Source: Pontibacter arcticus (lineage in GTDB: Bacteria > Bacteroidota > Bacteroidia > Cytophagales > Hymenobacteraceae). Taken from it: DNA of 64,000 nt. Shown one piece after another: positions 35,082 through 43,931 of the stretch (positions are counted from its first letter, which is position 1; every line of letters starts with the position of its first letter). A model generated the notes under the pieces. The model did no database searches and was not told where the DNA came from. It saw only the letters and a list, made by a program, of their open reading frames with translations. The position numbers were made by a program, and so were the translations under genes. The stretch is taken from positions 89,080-153,079 of the forward strand of contig NZ_QMDV01000001.1 of assembly GCF_003284895.1 (NCBI RefSeq). The letters run 5' to 3'.

Positions 35082-37028
35082 TTATTGCACTGGCTTCTCG
35101 CCTTCTCTTGGCAACACTTTAAAGATCGTTCTTCTGTTTAGCTGCATGTTCTCAGCTGATGTATTTGGCACTGCCGGACGACGCTCGCCATACGATACCG
35201 TAACCATACGCTTCGCTGAAATACCTTGCTTCTGCAGGTAATCGAAAGCTGCATCGGCACGGTTAGAGCCTAATGTCTGGTTGTAGCTATCGCTTGCACG
35301 TGAGTCTGTGTGGCCTTCGATGCTGATGTTTACAGTAGGGTTAGCCTTCAGGTAAGCCACCAGTCTGTCCAGTTCCTGAACAGATTCCGGACGCAGTACA
35401 TACTTATCTGTATCGTAGTAGATGTTCTTGAAAGCAAAGCGTTTAGTGGCCGCTGTATCAACATAATCAACAAGGAAGTTACGAACAATCGTAGTTGTAT
35501 CGTTTAATACCACCGGAATTTCGATTTCTTCTGTTTTGATTACCTGGTTGTCTTTTGAAACCTGTACCTGGTAAGTACGGCCAGACAGGATCTGAACCTG
35601 GTAGCTGGCCGAATCAGACTTACTAATATCACGGTAAGAAATAGGGCGCTTATCTGCCTGCAAACCGTTAAATATAAGCTCTACACCAGAAACCGGACTG
35701 TTATCCGTGCTGGATAACACCTGGCCTACAACGCGTGCCGGACGGATGTAGTTAATGGTATAAATATCTTTTTCGCCGTAGCCACCAATGCGGTAAGAGG
35801 ATAGGTAGGCATAGCTGCCATCCGGGGCTAAACGGTAATACGTGTCATCATCCGGCGTGTTGATTGGCGAACCTAAGTTAACAGGCTTTGCAAATCTTCT
35901 GGCTACGGAGTCATACTTGGCAGAGAAGATGTCGTATCCGCCCATGCTGTTGTGGCCTCTTGATGCGAAGAATAAGGTACCATCCTTGGCTAAGTACGGG
36001 CTGTCATCATCAAACGGTGTGTTAATGGTTTTGCCCATGCTTTTTGGTCTGCCCCACTGGCCGTTCTTCTGGCGCTGCGATACATAAATATCCAGGTCGC
36101 CGTTTTCAGAATAGTTGCTGGTAGAGAAGTATAACGTCTGGCCATCTGGCGTCATGTACGCATCAGACTCAAAGTTTTTAGAGTTGATGTTGCTGCCAAT
36201 GCTCTTAGCCGGGCCCCACGACCCGTCAGCCTGGCGCTCAGAGATCATGATATCACCATTGTTTTCAGAACGGTACAACATCATTTTGCTGCCATCTTCC
36301 AGTAACTGGATGGATGCTTCGTGCACAGCGGTGTTCAGGTTACCTGGTACGCGGCGGGTAGTTTCCCACTCGTCTTCGCCGATGCGGTTGGTTTCAAAGA
36401 TATCTTCGAAATACTCACCGTCTTTAGCTTCCTGGCTTCCGGTTGTGTTTTCAGAGCGGGAAGTAAATAACAGGTAGTTATAATCATTGGAAATTACCGG
36501 GCTGTGCTCTGAGTAAAGCGTGTTAATAGTTCCACCCAGGTTTTTCACGAACACATCTTTCGGATTAGCAGTTTCGCGCTTTGCGTTCTTAGAATACTGG
36601 ATCAGCTGTGCTACTTCATCCTGGCGCTCTAAATTACGCTTCTTGATGTTTTTGCTATAGGCCTGGTAATGCTCAATCGCCGTATCGAAACGGTAGTTGA
36701 TATGGTCTACACGGCCTAACCAGTACTCCAGGTCTTTGTCTACGTTTGGCTTTAGCTTCTGGGCACGGTACAGGTAATCAGCCGCTTTTTCTTTATCGAA
36801 CGTGATGTAACTGATACCGGCAAAGTATAACGCCTTTGCATTGTTCGGATCAGAAGCGATCAATTGCTCATAATGAGGAATGGCTTGTCTGTAGTTTTCC
36901 TTGTCAAAAAACTTGTTTCCGGTCCGGAGTAGTTTTCTTTTGCTTTGTGCTGCAGCAGGGTCTGCCATCAGGCACACAAAGGCAGCAAGCATCGAAAACC
37001 GTAAACACGATTTAGCTAAATGGTTCAT
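35082..37028 (-). CDS. OmpA-family protein with TPR and PD40 repeats (PorE-like)
   Basis: A 648-residue exported protein. A signal peptide (to about residue 27) precedes TPR repeats (about 30-130: RTGNKFFDKENYRQAIPHYEQLI), four to five WD40/PD40-like beta-propeller blades (about 165-420: YMTPDGQTLYFSTSNYSENGDLDIYVS), a carboxypeptidase-regulatory-like domain (about 430-520) and an OmpA peptidoglycan-binding domain (about 530-640: YYDTDKYVLRPES, IEGHTDSRASDSYNQTLGSNRA). This is the architecture of PorE, a type IX secretion envelope protein that anchors to peptidoglycan. Paralogues with other roles exist, so PorE is inferred. PorT lies 1.3 kb away. Confidence 0.85.
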   Translation of the reverse strand: MNHLAKSCLRFSMLAAFVCLMADPAAAQSKRKLLRTGNKFFDKENYRQAIPHYEQLIASDPNNAKALYFAGISYITFDKEKAADYLYRAQKLKPNVDKDLEYWLGRVDHINYRFDTAIEHYQAYSKNIKKRNLERQDEVAQLIQYSKNAKRETANPKDVFVKNLGGTINTLYSEHSPVISNDYNYLLFTSRSENTTGSQEAKDGEYFEDIFETNRIGEDEWETTRRVPGNLNTAVHEASIQLLEDGSKMMLYRSENNGDIMISERQADGSWGPAKSIGSNINSKNFESDAYMTPDGQTLYFSTSNYSENGDLDIYVSQRQKNGQWGRPKSMGKTINTPFDDDSPYLAKDGTLFFASRGHNSMGGYDIFSAKYDSVARRFAKPVNLGSPINTPDDDTYYRLAPDGSYAYLSSYRIGGYGEKDIYTINYIRPARVVGQVLSSTDNSPVSGVELIFNGLQADKRPISYRDISKSDSASYQVQILSGRTYQVQVSKDNQVIKTEEIEIPVVLNDTTTIVRNFLVDYVDTAATKRFAFKNIYYDTDKYVLRPESVQELDRLVAYLKANPTVNISIEGHTDSRASDSYNQTLGSNRADAAFDYLQKQGISAKRMVTVSYGERRPAVPNTSAENMQLNRRTIFKVLPREGEKPVQ

Positions 37029-37558
37029 GTGTAAAATTTGTGTTATACTTTTCTGGTATTAAATGTGTTGAGATACTGTGGCCTGCCTGAACGTATGTTC
37101 AGAACGCTTCAGGTTATTTTGTTTACCTATACGGCTTACTCCTAAACAAGTATAGCGTGATGCTTATATTTCTATTTTTTACTACTGTTCGCTAAAAACA
37201 AACTAAGTTATAAACTAACCTGCTTAAAGCTACAAACAACACCTGCCCACTTGTATCTTAATAAGGCGTAAATATAGCAAATTATCAATGCTAACCCGTG
37301 TATTTTTAGTGAAAAACTCACATTTACCCCGTCAGGCATCAAATTTTAAAGTATAAAATACAATACAGAAAGCAGCCATTAGCTAAAGCCGGTCAGGCAA
37401 AACAGCTTATACTTCAGGATTGGAAAAATTAATAGTACCTTTGGGGTGCTGATTAAAGTAACTATTCTCTGAGGATAGCTAATTTGGCACCGGGTATCGT
37501 TTTGCCGGGTAACAAGACTAGTTAAAGCCCCGGCAGGCTGCCACAATACGCATTAAGT
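37029..37558. other. Divergent intergenic region, OmpA gene/engB
   Basis: This 530 bp AT-rich spacer has no gene I can support. It holds several AGTATA/TATACT motifs, the engB promoter near 37436 and a leader hairpin near 37502-37534. Confidence 0.55.
37436..37443 (+). promoter_or_regulatory. engB promoter, -7 element
   Basis: TACCTTTG matches TAnnTTTG and implies a leader of roughly 110 nt before the ATG at 37559, long for this genome. Confidence 0.5.
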
Positions 37559-38161
37559 ATGATTATCAAAGAAGCAAAATTTGTAATAAGTAACACCAAA
37601 GTATCGCTTTGCCCTACCCCGGACAAGCCGGAATACGCCTTTATCGGGCGCTCCAACGTAGGCAAATCGTCTTTGATTAACATGTTGATGGAGCAGAAAG
37701 GCTTAGCCAAAACATCTTCATCGCCAGGTAAAACACAGCTTATCAATCATTTTATAGTGAACGATGAGTGGTTCCTGGTCGATTTGCCAGGCTACGGCTA
37801 CGCTAAAGTGAGCAAAGGCTCGCGCGACGAGTGGCGCAAAATGATCAACTATTATTTTCTGAAGCGCGAGAACCTTACCTGCGTTTTTGTTTTGATCGAC
37901 TCGCGCCACAAACCCCTGAAACAAGACCTTGATTTCATCGATTATATTGGTAAATTGGGTATTCCGTTTGCCATTATTTTTACGAAAACAGATAAACAGT
38001 CAGCTACCAAAACGGACGCCAATATAGCCGCTTACCGCCGCAGCCTGCGCGAAACCTGGGACGAGCTTCCGCCTATTTTCCAGTCGTCGAGCACAAGCCG
38101 GGAGGGCCGCGATGAGATACTGGCTTATATCGAAGAAATAAATACAAGTATGAAAGCCTGA
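37559..38161 (+). CDS. engB: Ribosome biogenesis GTPase EngB/YsxC
   Basis: A 200-residue Era-family GTPase needed for 50S subunit assembly. G1 is GRSNVGKSS (about 30-38), the switch I threonine is in [14 protein letters not shown]3 is DLPGYGYAK (about 75-83) and G4 is TKTDK (about 141-145). The ATG at 37559 gives the usual N-terminus [13 protein letters not shown]. It is followed by a TonB-domain gene and a DUF5606 gene on the same strand with short spacers. Confidence 0.96.
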   Translation: MIIKEAKFVISNTKVSLCPTPDKPEYAFIGRSNVGKSSLINMLMEQKGLAKTSSSPGKTQLINHFIVNDEWFLVDLPGYGYAKVSKGSRDEWRKMINYYFLKRENLTCVFVLIDSRHKPLKQDLDFIDYIGKLGIPFAIIFTKTDKQSATKTDANIAAYRRSLRETWDELPPIFQSSSTSREGRDEILAYIEEINTSMKA

Positions 38162-38228
38162 TTTAGGCACGGTATTCGTTTAGATGCAGAAAGCCTTAAA
38201 GTGTAGTTGAAATTAAATGTCTATCCTT

Positions 38229-38639
38229 ATGAAAATGAAACACTCGTTCTTATTTCTTTTATTTATTTGCGCCAGCTTTACCGTAGCAGCCCAAACCAGC
38301 ACACCAGCGCCTGAAAAGCAGGAACTCGAAGAAAAGAAAGTATGGATGCCCGCCAAAACACCGCCGGTTGCCCAGCACTACGAAGGCGGCGTGGAAGCCA
38401 TGTACAAAGCTGTTTACAAAGAACTGATTTACCCGCCATTGGCTCGCCGCAACCGCATACAGGGCGATTGCATTATTGGCTTTACCTTAAATGAAGACGG
38501 CTCCACGTCCGGGTTTAAAGTGCTCCGGAATGCGGGTGCCGGCACCGGCGACGAAGCCCTTCGCGTGGCCCGTTTGCTTAAGTTTAAAGCGCCCGGCTTC
38601 AAAGAAAATGTTAGCATCCCCATCATGTTTAAACTATAA
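38229..38639 (+). CDS. Secreted TonB C-terminal domain protein
   Basis: A protein of about 136 residues with a signal peptide (FLFLLFICASFTVAAQ) and a TonB C-terminal fold (about 55-136: YPPLARRNRIQGDCIIGFTLNEDGSTSGFKVLRNAG). It lacks the TonB membrane anchor and proline-rich arm, so it is not a complete energy transducer. Stand-alone periplasmic TonB-C domains are common in Bacteroidota, where their role is mostly unknown. The start could also be the ATG at 38217 or 38235. Confidence 0.82.
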   Translation: MKMKHSFLFLLFICASFTVAAQTSTPAPEKQELEEKKVWMPAKTPPVAQHYEGGVEAMYKAVYKELIYPPLARRNRIQGDCIIGFTLNEDGSTSGFKVLRNAGAGTGDEALRVARLLKFKAPGFKENVSIPIMFKL

Positions 38640-38659
38640 CCAAACGCATTATTCTGACT

Positions 38660-39103
38660 ATGTCAATTGATTTAAAACAAATTACTGCCATATCTGGCAT
38701 GAGCGGCCTTTACCGCATTGTAAAGCCCACCCGTACCGGCGTTATTGTTGAAAGCCTGGAAGAAACACCTAAAAGCATTGTAGCACAGGCCCGCCACCGT
38801 ATGTCGTTGCTCGATGAGATATCGATCTACACCACAGACGAAGAAGGCACTGTGGCTTTAGCCGATGTGTTCGACCGTATCAACCAGAAGTATGGCGACA
38901 AGCTGCCTGTAAGCGAAAAGCCTAGCAACGACGAGCTGAAAAGCTTTATGGGAGATATTTTACCAGAGTATGATACCGAGCGCGTGTATGTATCGGATAT
39001 GAAAAAGCTGGTGCAGTGGTACGACATTGTAAACAAGTTTGTAGGCTTTAAAGGCCAGTCTGCTGAAACGGAAGCAGAAGTTGCCAACGAAGAAAAAGCA
39101 TAA
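38660..39103 (+). CDS. DUF5606 domain protein
   Basis: A 147-residue cytoplasmic protein starting MSIDLKQITAISGMSGLYRIV, with the DUF5606 core (TGVIVESLEE, RMSLLDEISIYTTDEEGTVAL) and a helical C-terminus. I recall this as a Bacteroidota-specific conserved protein with no known function; the N-terminal domain resembles small beta-barrel RNA or protein binders, which is speculation. It is followed by a terminator. Confidence 0.8.
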   Translation: MSIDLKQITAISGMSGLYRIVKPTRTGVIVESLEETPKSIVAQARHRMSLLDEISIYTTDEEGTVALADVFDRINQKYGDKLPVSEKPSNDELKSFMGDILPEYDTERVYVSDMKKLVQWYDIVNKFVGFKGQSAETEAEVANEEKA

Positions 39104-39106
39104 ATT

Positions 39107-39139
39107 AAAAGCCCTCCGCTAACGAGGGCTTTTTTTTGT
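39107..39139 (+). terminator. Terminator after the DUF5606 gene
   Basis: AAAAGCCCTC pairs with GAGGGCTTTT around a 7 nt loop, then a T-run. Confidence 0.88.
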
Positions 39140-39156
39140 AATAACCTGTTCCGCGC

Positions 39157-39462
39157 ATGAAACTCTCTCCTGCCCTGCTCGCTAATACCAGCACACACCT
39201 GCAACGCATCTTCGAAGCCGATAACCTGCCCTCGACTGATACGCTGGAACTGCTCACAAAATTAACCACCCTGGTCGCACAGCTGCTCCGCACCGACCTT
39301 AACCGCCTGCTGCATATTTTATACCGCATTGATGTAGAGGAGCAAAAAGTAAAAGCCGCTATGGCCGCCGAAAACGAAGAAGCCATGGCCCGGCAACTTG
39401 CCCAGCTTATATTGGCCCGCGAACTGGAGAAAGCCTACACCCGCCTGAAGTATAAATCCTAG
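39157..39462 (+). CDS. Small helical hypothetical protein
   Basis: A 101-residue, leucine/alanine-rich protein predicted to be all-helical (LTKLTTLVAQLLRTDLNRLLHILYRIDVEEQKVKAAMAAENEEAMARQLAQLILARELEKAYTRLKYKS, about 34-101). No signal peptide or motif is seen. I do not recognise a family. The C-terminus K-Y-K-S is encoded through an AAGTATAAA motif. Confidence 0.65.
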   Translation: MKLSPALLANTSTHLQRIFEADNLPSTDTLELLTKLTTLVAQLLRTDLNRLLHILYRIDVEEQKVKAAMAAENEEAMARQLAQLILARELEKAYTRLKYKS

Positions 39463-39494
39463 CAGATAAAACCAAAGTATAAATTCATAAAAAA

Positions 39495-39520
39495 AGGCAG
39501 CAAGTATAAACCTGCTGCCT
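39495..39520 (-). terminator. Terminator of fbp
   Basis: AGGCAGCA and TGCTGCCT form an 8 bp stem around an AAGTATAAA-containing loop; on the minus strand a T-run follows. Confidence 0.75.
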
Positions 39521-39543
39521 TCTTCTGTTTCTAAAGTATAAAC

Positions 39544-40551
39544 TTAGCTTACAGGCACTTCTGCACGCAAGAATCCTTCTACTTTATCCACCATCTCCGT
39601 AGAACCGATGATAAGCGGGCAACGCTGGTGAAGTTCGGTTGGCTCGATCTCCATAATGCGCTGTGTACCGTTTGTAGCTTTACCGCCGGCCTGCTCTACT
39701 ATAAAGGCAAGGGAGTTTGCTTCGTATAACAAACGTAGTTTGCCGTTAGGTGCTTTGGCTGTTGGCGGGTATATGTAAATACCGCCTTTCAGCAGGTTAC
39801 GGTGGAAATCTGCTACCAGTGAGCCAATGTAACGGCCCGAGTAGTTGTTCTCTTTGCAATAGTTGATGTAGTTCTTAATGCCTTCCGGGAAGCTGTTGCT
39901 GCCGCCTTCGTTGCAAGAGTATATGTTACCTGTCTGCGGTGTTTTGATATTCGGGTGCGATAAAAAGAATTCGCCAAGGGATGGCTCGTAGGTAAACCCA
40001 TTTACGCCGTTGCCTGTCGTGTAAACCAGCATGGTAGAAGAGCCATATACTACATAACCGGCAGCAATCTGCTGTGTTCCGGCCTGTAGGCAATCTTCCA
40101 TAGTGCCATCGGTGCCTACTTCAGAGCAACGTCTGTAAATAGAGAAGATCGTTCCGATAGATACGTTTACATCTATGTTGGAAGAACCATCAAGCGGATC
40201 CATGGCTACAATGTAACGGCCCTTTTTATTGCCCGTCTGGATGAGGTCTTCCTCTTCTTCTGAAATGATCGTACATACTTCGCCACCGTTGCGGAGTGCA
40301 CGGATAAAACGGATATTGGCAATCACATCCAGTTTTTGCTGCTCTTCGCCCTGCACGTTCTGCTGGCCGAAGGCACCTGAAATATCAAGTAAGCCGGCGC
40401 GGTTGATCTCGCGGTTAACAATTTTAGCGGCAAGTGCAATATCGCGCAGCAACTGAGACAACTCTCCGGAAGCAAACGGAAAATCTTCCTGCTTTCTCAT
40501 AATAAACCTGTCGAGGGTTGTGCCCACTGGCAGGGCTAACTTGTCATTCAT
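39544..40551 (-). CDS. fbp: Fructose-1,6-bisphosphatase, class I
   Basis: Hydrolyses fructose 1,6-bisphosphate in gluconeogenesis. The 335-residue protein has the metal-site motifs IISEEEED (about 95-102) and [21 protein letters not shown] (about 115-135), then [25 protein letters not shown] and [19 protein letters not shown], all typical of class I enzymes. It is transcribed alone, divergent from the aspartokinase gene. Confidence 0.97.
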   Translation of the reverse strand: MNDKLALPVGTTLDRFIMRKQEDFPFASGELSQLLRDIALAAKIVNREINRAGLLDISGAFGQQNVQGEEQQKLDVIANIRFIRALRNGGEVCTIISEEEEDLIQTGNKKGRYIVAMDPLDGSSNIDVNVSIGTIFSIYRRCSEVGTDGTMEDCLQAGTQQIAAGYVVYGSSTMLVYTTGNGVNGFTYEPSLGEFFLSHPNIKTPQTGNIYSCNEGGSNSFPEGIKNYINYCKENNYSGRYIGSLVADFHRNLLKGGIYIYPPTAKAPNGKLRLLYEANSLAFIVEQAGGKATNGTQRIMEIEPTELHQRCPLIIGSTEMVDKVEGFLRAEVPVS

Positions 40552-40594
40552 ATCAATTAAAGTTTAGATAGTGATTCAGGTACTTTCGGTCTTA

Positions 40595-40602
40595 CAAAAT
40601 TA
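40595..40602 (-). promoter_or_regulatory. fbp promoter, -7 element
   Basis: TAATTTTG on the minus strand matches TAnnTTTG about 45 bp upstream of the fbp start. Confidence 0.45.
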
Positions 40603-40663
40603 TCATTTTTGGGCAATATTACGAAGTATACTTACTTTTACGCCGCAATAGCCTGTATCAAGT

Positions 40664-41929
40664 ATGAAAGTATTTAAATTTGGAGGCGCCTCCGTAAAAA
40701 ATGCGGACGCCTTTCATAACCTGGCCAACATCGTTCAAGCACATGGCGGAACCCGGCAACTGCTGCTGGTGGTATCGGCTATGGGCAAAACAACGAATGC
40801 GCTGGAACAGATTTTTGAGCAGGCTACCGCACAGCAGGATTATACAGTTATACTTCAACAGAACTGGGAATACCACCTCGAAATTGTGCAGGCGCTTTTT
40901 CCGGATACCACGCACCTGGTGTACACGCAACTGGAGCATCTCAGTGTTTCGTTGCAGGAGTACCTCCGCGCCTTCCCTGTTTCCGACAACTACGATAAAC
41001 ACTACGACCAGGTTATAAGTTACGGTGAGCTGTTCTCCTCCACTATTCTGCACCATTTTTTGCAACAGCAGGGCCTTGAGAATACCTGGGTTGATAGCCG
41101 CAAGTATATACAAACAGACAGTACCTGGCGCGAAGCAAAAGTAGACTGGGCCTGGACCGAACGGGTTATAAAGCGAGACCTTTTGCCTTTGCTGCAAAAG
41201 CAACTGATCGTGACGCAGGGTTTTTTAGGCGGAACTAATAATGGCCTGACCACCACACTTGGCCGCGAAGGATCGGATTTTAGTGCCGCTATTTTTGCGT
41301 ATTGCCTCGATGCAACTGCACTTTATATCTGGAAAGATGTAGATGGCCTGTTAAATGCAGATCCCAAGCATTTCGCCAACACGGTGCGCTACCCGGAAAT
41401 ATCCTACCAGGAAACCATAGAAATGGCCTATTACGGCGCCTCGGTTATACACCCCAAAACCATACAGCCGCTTGCCACCAAGCTGATTCCGTTGTATGTA
41501 AAATCATTTCTGAACCCTGCCGGCGAAGGCACCAGGATCTGCGATTGCCAGTTTAACCTTATCGCGCCTGCTTATATTGTAAAAGAAAACCAATGCCTGG
41601 TTTCTTTCAGTGTGAAAGATTTTACGTTTATTTCCGAAAAAAACCTGGGTACAATTTTTAACGCTTTATCTGAATTGCGCCTGAAAATAAACCTGATGCA
41701 AAACTCGGCTATCTCTTTTTCCATCTGCACCGATTACCATGAAAGCCGTTTGCATAAACTTATCCAGACCTTACAGGATCAGTTTATAATCCACTATAAC
41801 ACCAACTTAAAACTGTATACTATTAAAAATTACAATCCTGAAAGTATAAAGGAGGTTGTGGCGCAGCAAAAAGTGCTGTTAGAACAGCGTACGCGCACAA
41901 CGCTGCAAATAGTTTGTCAGTATGCATAA
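40664..41929 (+). CDS. Aspartate kinase, monofunctional
   Basis: Phosphorylates aspartate, the first step to lysine, threonine and methionine. The 421-residue protein starts MKVFKFGGASVKNADAF (the KFGG[AT]S phosphate motif), continues with LLVVSAMGKTTNALE, and carries TTLGREGSDFSAA (about 200-212) and LYIWKDVDGLLNADPK. The C-terminal third holds two ACT-like regulatory domains, suggesting feedback inhibition by end-product amino acids. No homoserine dehydrogenase domain is fused. Which isozyme it is cannot be said. Confidence 0.93.
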   Translation: MKVFKFGGASVKNADAFHNLANIVQAHGGTRQLLLVVSAMGKTTNALEQIFEQATAQQDYTVILQQNWEYHLEIVQALFPDTTHLVYTQLEHLSVSLQEYLRAFPVSDNYDKHYDQVISYGELFSSTILHHFLQQQGLENTWVDSRKYIQTDSTWREAKVDWAWTERVIKRDLLPLLQKQLIVTQGFLGGTNNGLTTTLGREGSDFSAAIFAYCLDATALYIWKDVDGLLNADPKHFANTVRYPEISYQETIEMAYYGASVIHPKTIQPLATKLIPLYVKSFLNPAGEGTRICDCQFNLIAPAYIVKENQCLVSFSVKDFTFISEKNLGTIFNALSELRLKINLMQNSAISFSICTDYHESRLHKLIQTLQDQFIIHYNTNLKLYTIKNYNPESIKEVVAQQKVLLEQRTRTTLQIVCQYA

Positions 41930-41994
41930 AACTCCACTTCTTAATTAATTAGAAAAATACAAAATGTTCCTCTGGAACTTTCATAATAATATTG

Positions 41995-42002
41995 TACCTT
42001 TG
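41995..42002 (+). promoter_or_regulatory. Promoter -7 element for the small secreted peptide
   Basis: TACCTTTG followed by C matches the -7 consensus 43 bp upstream of the ATG at 42045. Confidence 0.55.
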
Positions 42003-42044
42003 CAGGTAATAGTAAAAGAAAGTATAGTGCCTATATTATAATTT

Positions 42045-42236
42045 ATGAATACTGCAGAAAAAGTTACAAAAAAATTCGTTCTTAAATTGATGGCTTTAGT
42101 TGCATTATTAGTCGTTGGGGCAACATTTAAAACCCCTCCTGCTACCGACATCGCAAAAAGCAACATGTCATCTACTACAACCCAAACCTCTTCCCAATCT
42201 ATGCTGCCACTTTACACGCACTTAGTAAAACAGTAA
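42045..42236 (+). CDS. Small membrane-anchored or secreted peptide (63 aa)
   Basis: A 63-residue product with a basic start (MNTAEKVTKKFVLK), one hydrophobic segment (LMALVALLVVGATF, about 15-28) and a Ser/Thr/Gln-rich tail (SSTTTQTSSQSML). It could be a cleaved secreted peptide or a single-span membrane protein. A consensus -7 box 43 bp upstream and a strong terminator 40 bp downstream make it a self-contained transcription unit, which supports a real gene despite its size. No family is recognised. Confidence 0.65.
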   Translation: MNTAEKVTKKFVLKLMALVALLVVGATFKTPPATDIAKSNMSSTTTQTSSQSMLPLYTHLVKQ

Positions 42237-42277
42237 AACAAACAAGCCTTTGCGCTGGTAGCAAAGCAAGAAATCAG

Positions 42278-42309
42278 AGCCCGTCTTCGTAAGAAGCCGG
42301 GCTTTTTTT
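42278..42309 (+). terminator. Terminator of the 63-residue gene
   Basis: AGCCCGTCTTC pairs, with one mismatch, with GAAGCCGGGCT around a 4 nt loop, then seven Ts. The next reading frame's first ATG (42310) lies right after it, so that gene more likely starts at 42364. Confidence 0.9.
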
Positions 42310-42363
42310 ATGGTTAAACTAAAAAGTGTAAATTCGCCGGTAGCTAACCTTGTAAACCAGACG

Positions 42364-43137
42364 ATGGAATTTATACTTGTAACACCCCAGGCAAAGCCCC
42401 ATGTGGCCCTTATCCAGCTAAACAGACCCAAAGAACTGAATGCATTGAATTTACAGTTAATGGGCGAACTGCGCGATGCACTAAAGCAATTGGATGAAGA
42501 TGACAACGTACGCACCATTATCATAACAGGGAATGAACGTGCTTTTGCAGCCGGTGCTGATATTAAGCAAATGGCGGGCAAAACAGCCATCGACATGCTG
42601 AACGTAGACCAATTCTCTACCTGGGACCAGATCCGGAAAACAAAAAAACCGATCATTGCTGCTGTATCTGGTTTTGCGCTGGGTGGCGGTTGCGAACTGG
42701 CCATGACCTGCGATATGATCATAGCTTCCGAAACGGCTATGTTTGGCCAGCCGGAAATAAAGATCGGCGTAATGCCGGGCGCCGGCGGTACACAGCGTTT
42801 AACTAAAGCCATTGGTAAAGCAAAAGCCATGGAAATGGTGCTTACCGGCAAATTTATGACAGCCGATGAAGCCGAAAAGCATGGCCTCATTAACCGCATC
42901 GTACCCGTAGAGTTATACCTGGAAGAAGCCTTTAAACTGGCCACGGAAATTGCCCAGATGTCGCCGGTGGCGGCTAAACTGGCTAAGGAAGCGGTGAACC
43001 GTTCGTTTGAAACCAGCCTGGATGAAGGTTTATACTTTGAGCGCAAGAATTTTTACCTCTGCTTCGCCTCCGAAGACCAGACCGAAGGCATGAATGCCTT
43101 TGTTGAAAAACGAAACCCGGAATTTAAGGGAAGGTAA
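42364..43137 (+). CDS. Enoyl-CoA hydratase
   Basis: A 257-residue crotonase-fold enzyme. Visible are the oxyanion-hole/CoA region AFAAGADIKQMAG and the catalytic stretch SGFALGGGCELAMTCDMIIASETAMFGQPEIKIGVMPGAGGTQRL with both catalytic glutamates (about E115 and E135). It hydrates trans-2-enoyl-CoA in beta-oxidation, probably for short chains. The start at 42364 gives MEFILVTPQ; an in-frame ATG at 42310 lies inside the preceding terminator. A tract of nested repeats separates it from the PerR-type gene. Confidence 0.94.
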   Translation: MEFILVTPQAKPHVALIQLNRPKELNALNLQLMGELRDALKQLDEDDNVRTIIITGNERAFAAGADIKQMAGKTAIDMLNVDQFSTWDQIRKTKKPIIAAVSGFALGGGCELAMTCDMIIASETAMFGQPEIKIGVMPGAGGTQRLTKAIGKAKAMEMVLTGKFMTADEAEKHGLINRIVPVELYLEEAFKLATEIAQMSPVAAKLAKEAVNRSFETSLDEGLYFERKNFYLCFASEDQTEGMNAFVEKRNPEFKGR

Positions 43138-43141
43138 TCTC

Positions 43142-43377
43142 AGTTAGAAAGTTAAGAAGTTAGAAAGGTTTAAGTAGAAGCTGTTTAGCGTTTTAGAATA
43201 AAAATGTTTTCGCTGCCCTTGCTTCGTGTTTTCACCAGCAAGCACTTATAGGTTAATGCATGGTTGTCGGTGAAAATACCAACAACGGCGGGTTTTCCCA
43301 TATCAAGCGAAAACGTTAAACAGCGTTGTATTGAACAGAGCACCTTTTTAACTTTCTAACCTTTTAAGTTTCTAACT
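43142..43377. repeat. Outer inverted repeat GTTAGAAAG...CTTTCTAAC flanking a MITE-like element
   Basis: Arms of about 26 bp (43142-43167, AGTTAGAAAGTTAAGAAG then TTAGAAAG; 43352-43377, inverted) flank MITE copy B. They resemble the degenerate-repeat hairpins seen in other spacers, so the MITE appears to sit in the loop of an older hairpin. The right arm covers the upstream part of the perR promoter. Confidence 0.7.
43180..43324. repeat. MITE-like palindromic element, copy B
   Basis: A 145 bp element with ends GCTGTTTAGCGTTTT (43180-43194) and AAAACGTTAAACAGC (43310-43324). The inner palindrome has CGCTGCCCTTGCTTCGTG, GTTTTCACC, GTTGTCGGTGAAAA and CCAACAACGGCG. This is the most complete copy. 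No clear target-site duplication is visible. Confidence 0.85.
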
Positions 43378-43384
43378 TTTTCCT

Positions 43385-43392
43385 TACCTTTG
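43385..43392 (+). promoter_or_regulatory. perR-type gene promoter, -7 element
   Basis: TACCTTTG followed by C matches the -7 consensus 40 bp upstream of the Fur-family gene. TTTT at 43362-43365 lies at the correct distance for a -33 element, within the repeat arm. Confidence 0.6.
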
Positions 43393-43432
43393 CACAAATT
43401 CTTACATAAGAATAATTATTAGTTAATAAAAT

Positions 43433-43897
43433 ATGCAGCAGCAACTTACAAAGCAGGAAGTACACCAGTACATTGCGGCTTCGGGCTTAAAAGCTACGGG
43501 CCAGCGCATTGTGGTGTACGAAGCATTGCATGAACTGCATGGCCACCACCCTACAGCAGAAGAAATTTACCAGCTCCTGAAGCCAGCCAACCCTAGTATA
43601 TCATTGGGTACTGTTTATAAAACGCTGGATGCTTTTGCTGAGGTAAACCTGGTGCACCGGGTTTTTTCGGAGGAAGGCGGTAAACGCTACGATGCCAACA
43701 TCGGCGCTCACAGCCACATCTATTGTACCAATACCCGTGAGATCATTGATTTTGAAGACACTGAGCTGCAAGCTTTACTGACGGATTTCTTTCAAAAAAG
43801 GAAACTGCAGAATTTCGAGATCAAGAGCTTTTCGGTGCAGCTGACGGGCAATAAAGTAGAGCCTGATAAACAGATAAGCATTACACGAGTACCTTAA
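43433..43897 (+). CDS. Fur-family transcriptional regulator, PerR-like
   Basis: A 154-residue Fur-fold regulator. The N-terminal winged helix (about 1-85) includes KATGQRIVVYEALHE and HPTAEEIYQLLKPANPSISLGTVYKTLDAFAE. The dimerisation domain contains HSHIYCTNTREIIDFED for metal binding. The C-terminal CxxC structural zinc pair common in Fur/PerR is absent. Location 35 bp upstream of a peroxiredoxin gene suggests a peroxide-sensing, PerR-like role. Confidence 0.88.
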   Translation: MQQQLTKQEVHQYIAASGLKATGQRIVVYEALHELHGHHPTAEEIYQLLKPANPSISLGTVYKTLDAFAEVNLVHRVFSEEGGKRYDANIGAHSHIYCTNTREIIDFEDTELQALLTDFFQKRKLQNFEIKSFSVQLTGNKVEPDKQISITRVP

Positions 43898-43931
43898 TTA
43901 TACATTTAACAAAACTTAAACACGATAAAAT

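Noticed and set aside
42222..43046. Long open frame on the minus strand opposite the enoyl-CoA hydratase
   Set aside because: It is serine/alanine/methionine rich with no family resemblance and mirrors the codon structure of the real gene; it also crosses the terminator at 42278-42309.
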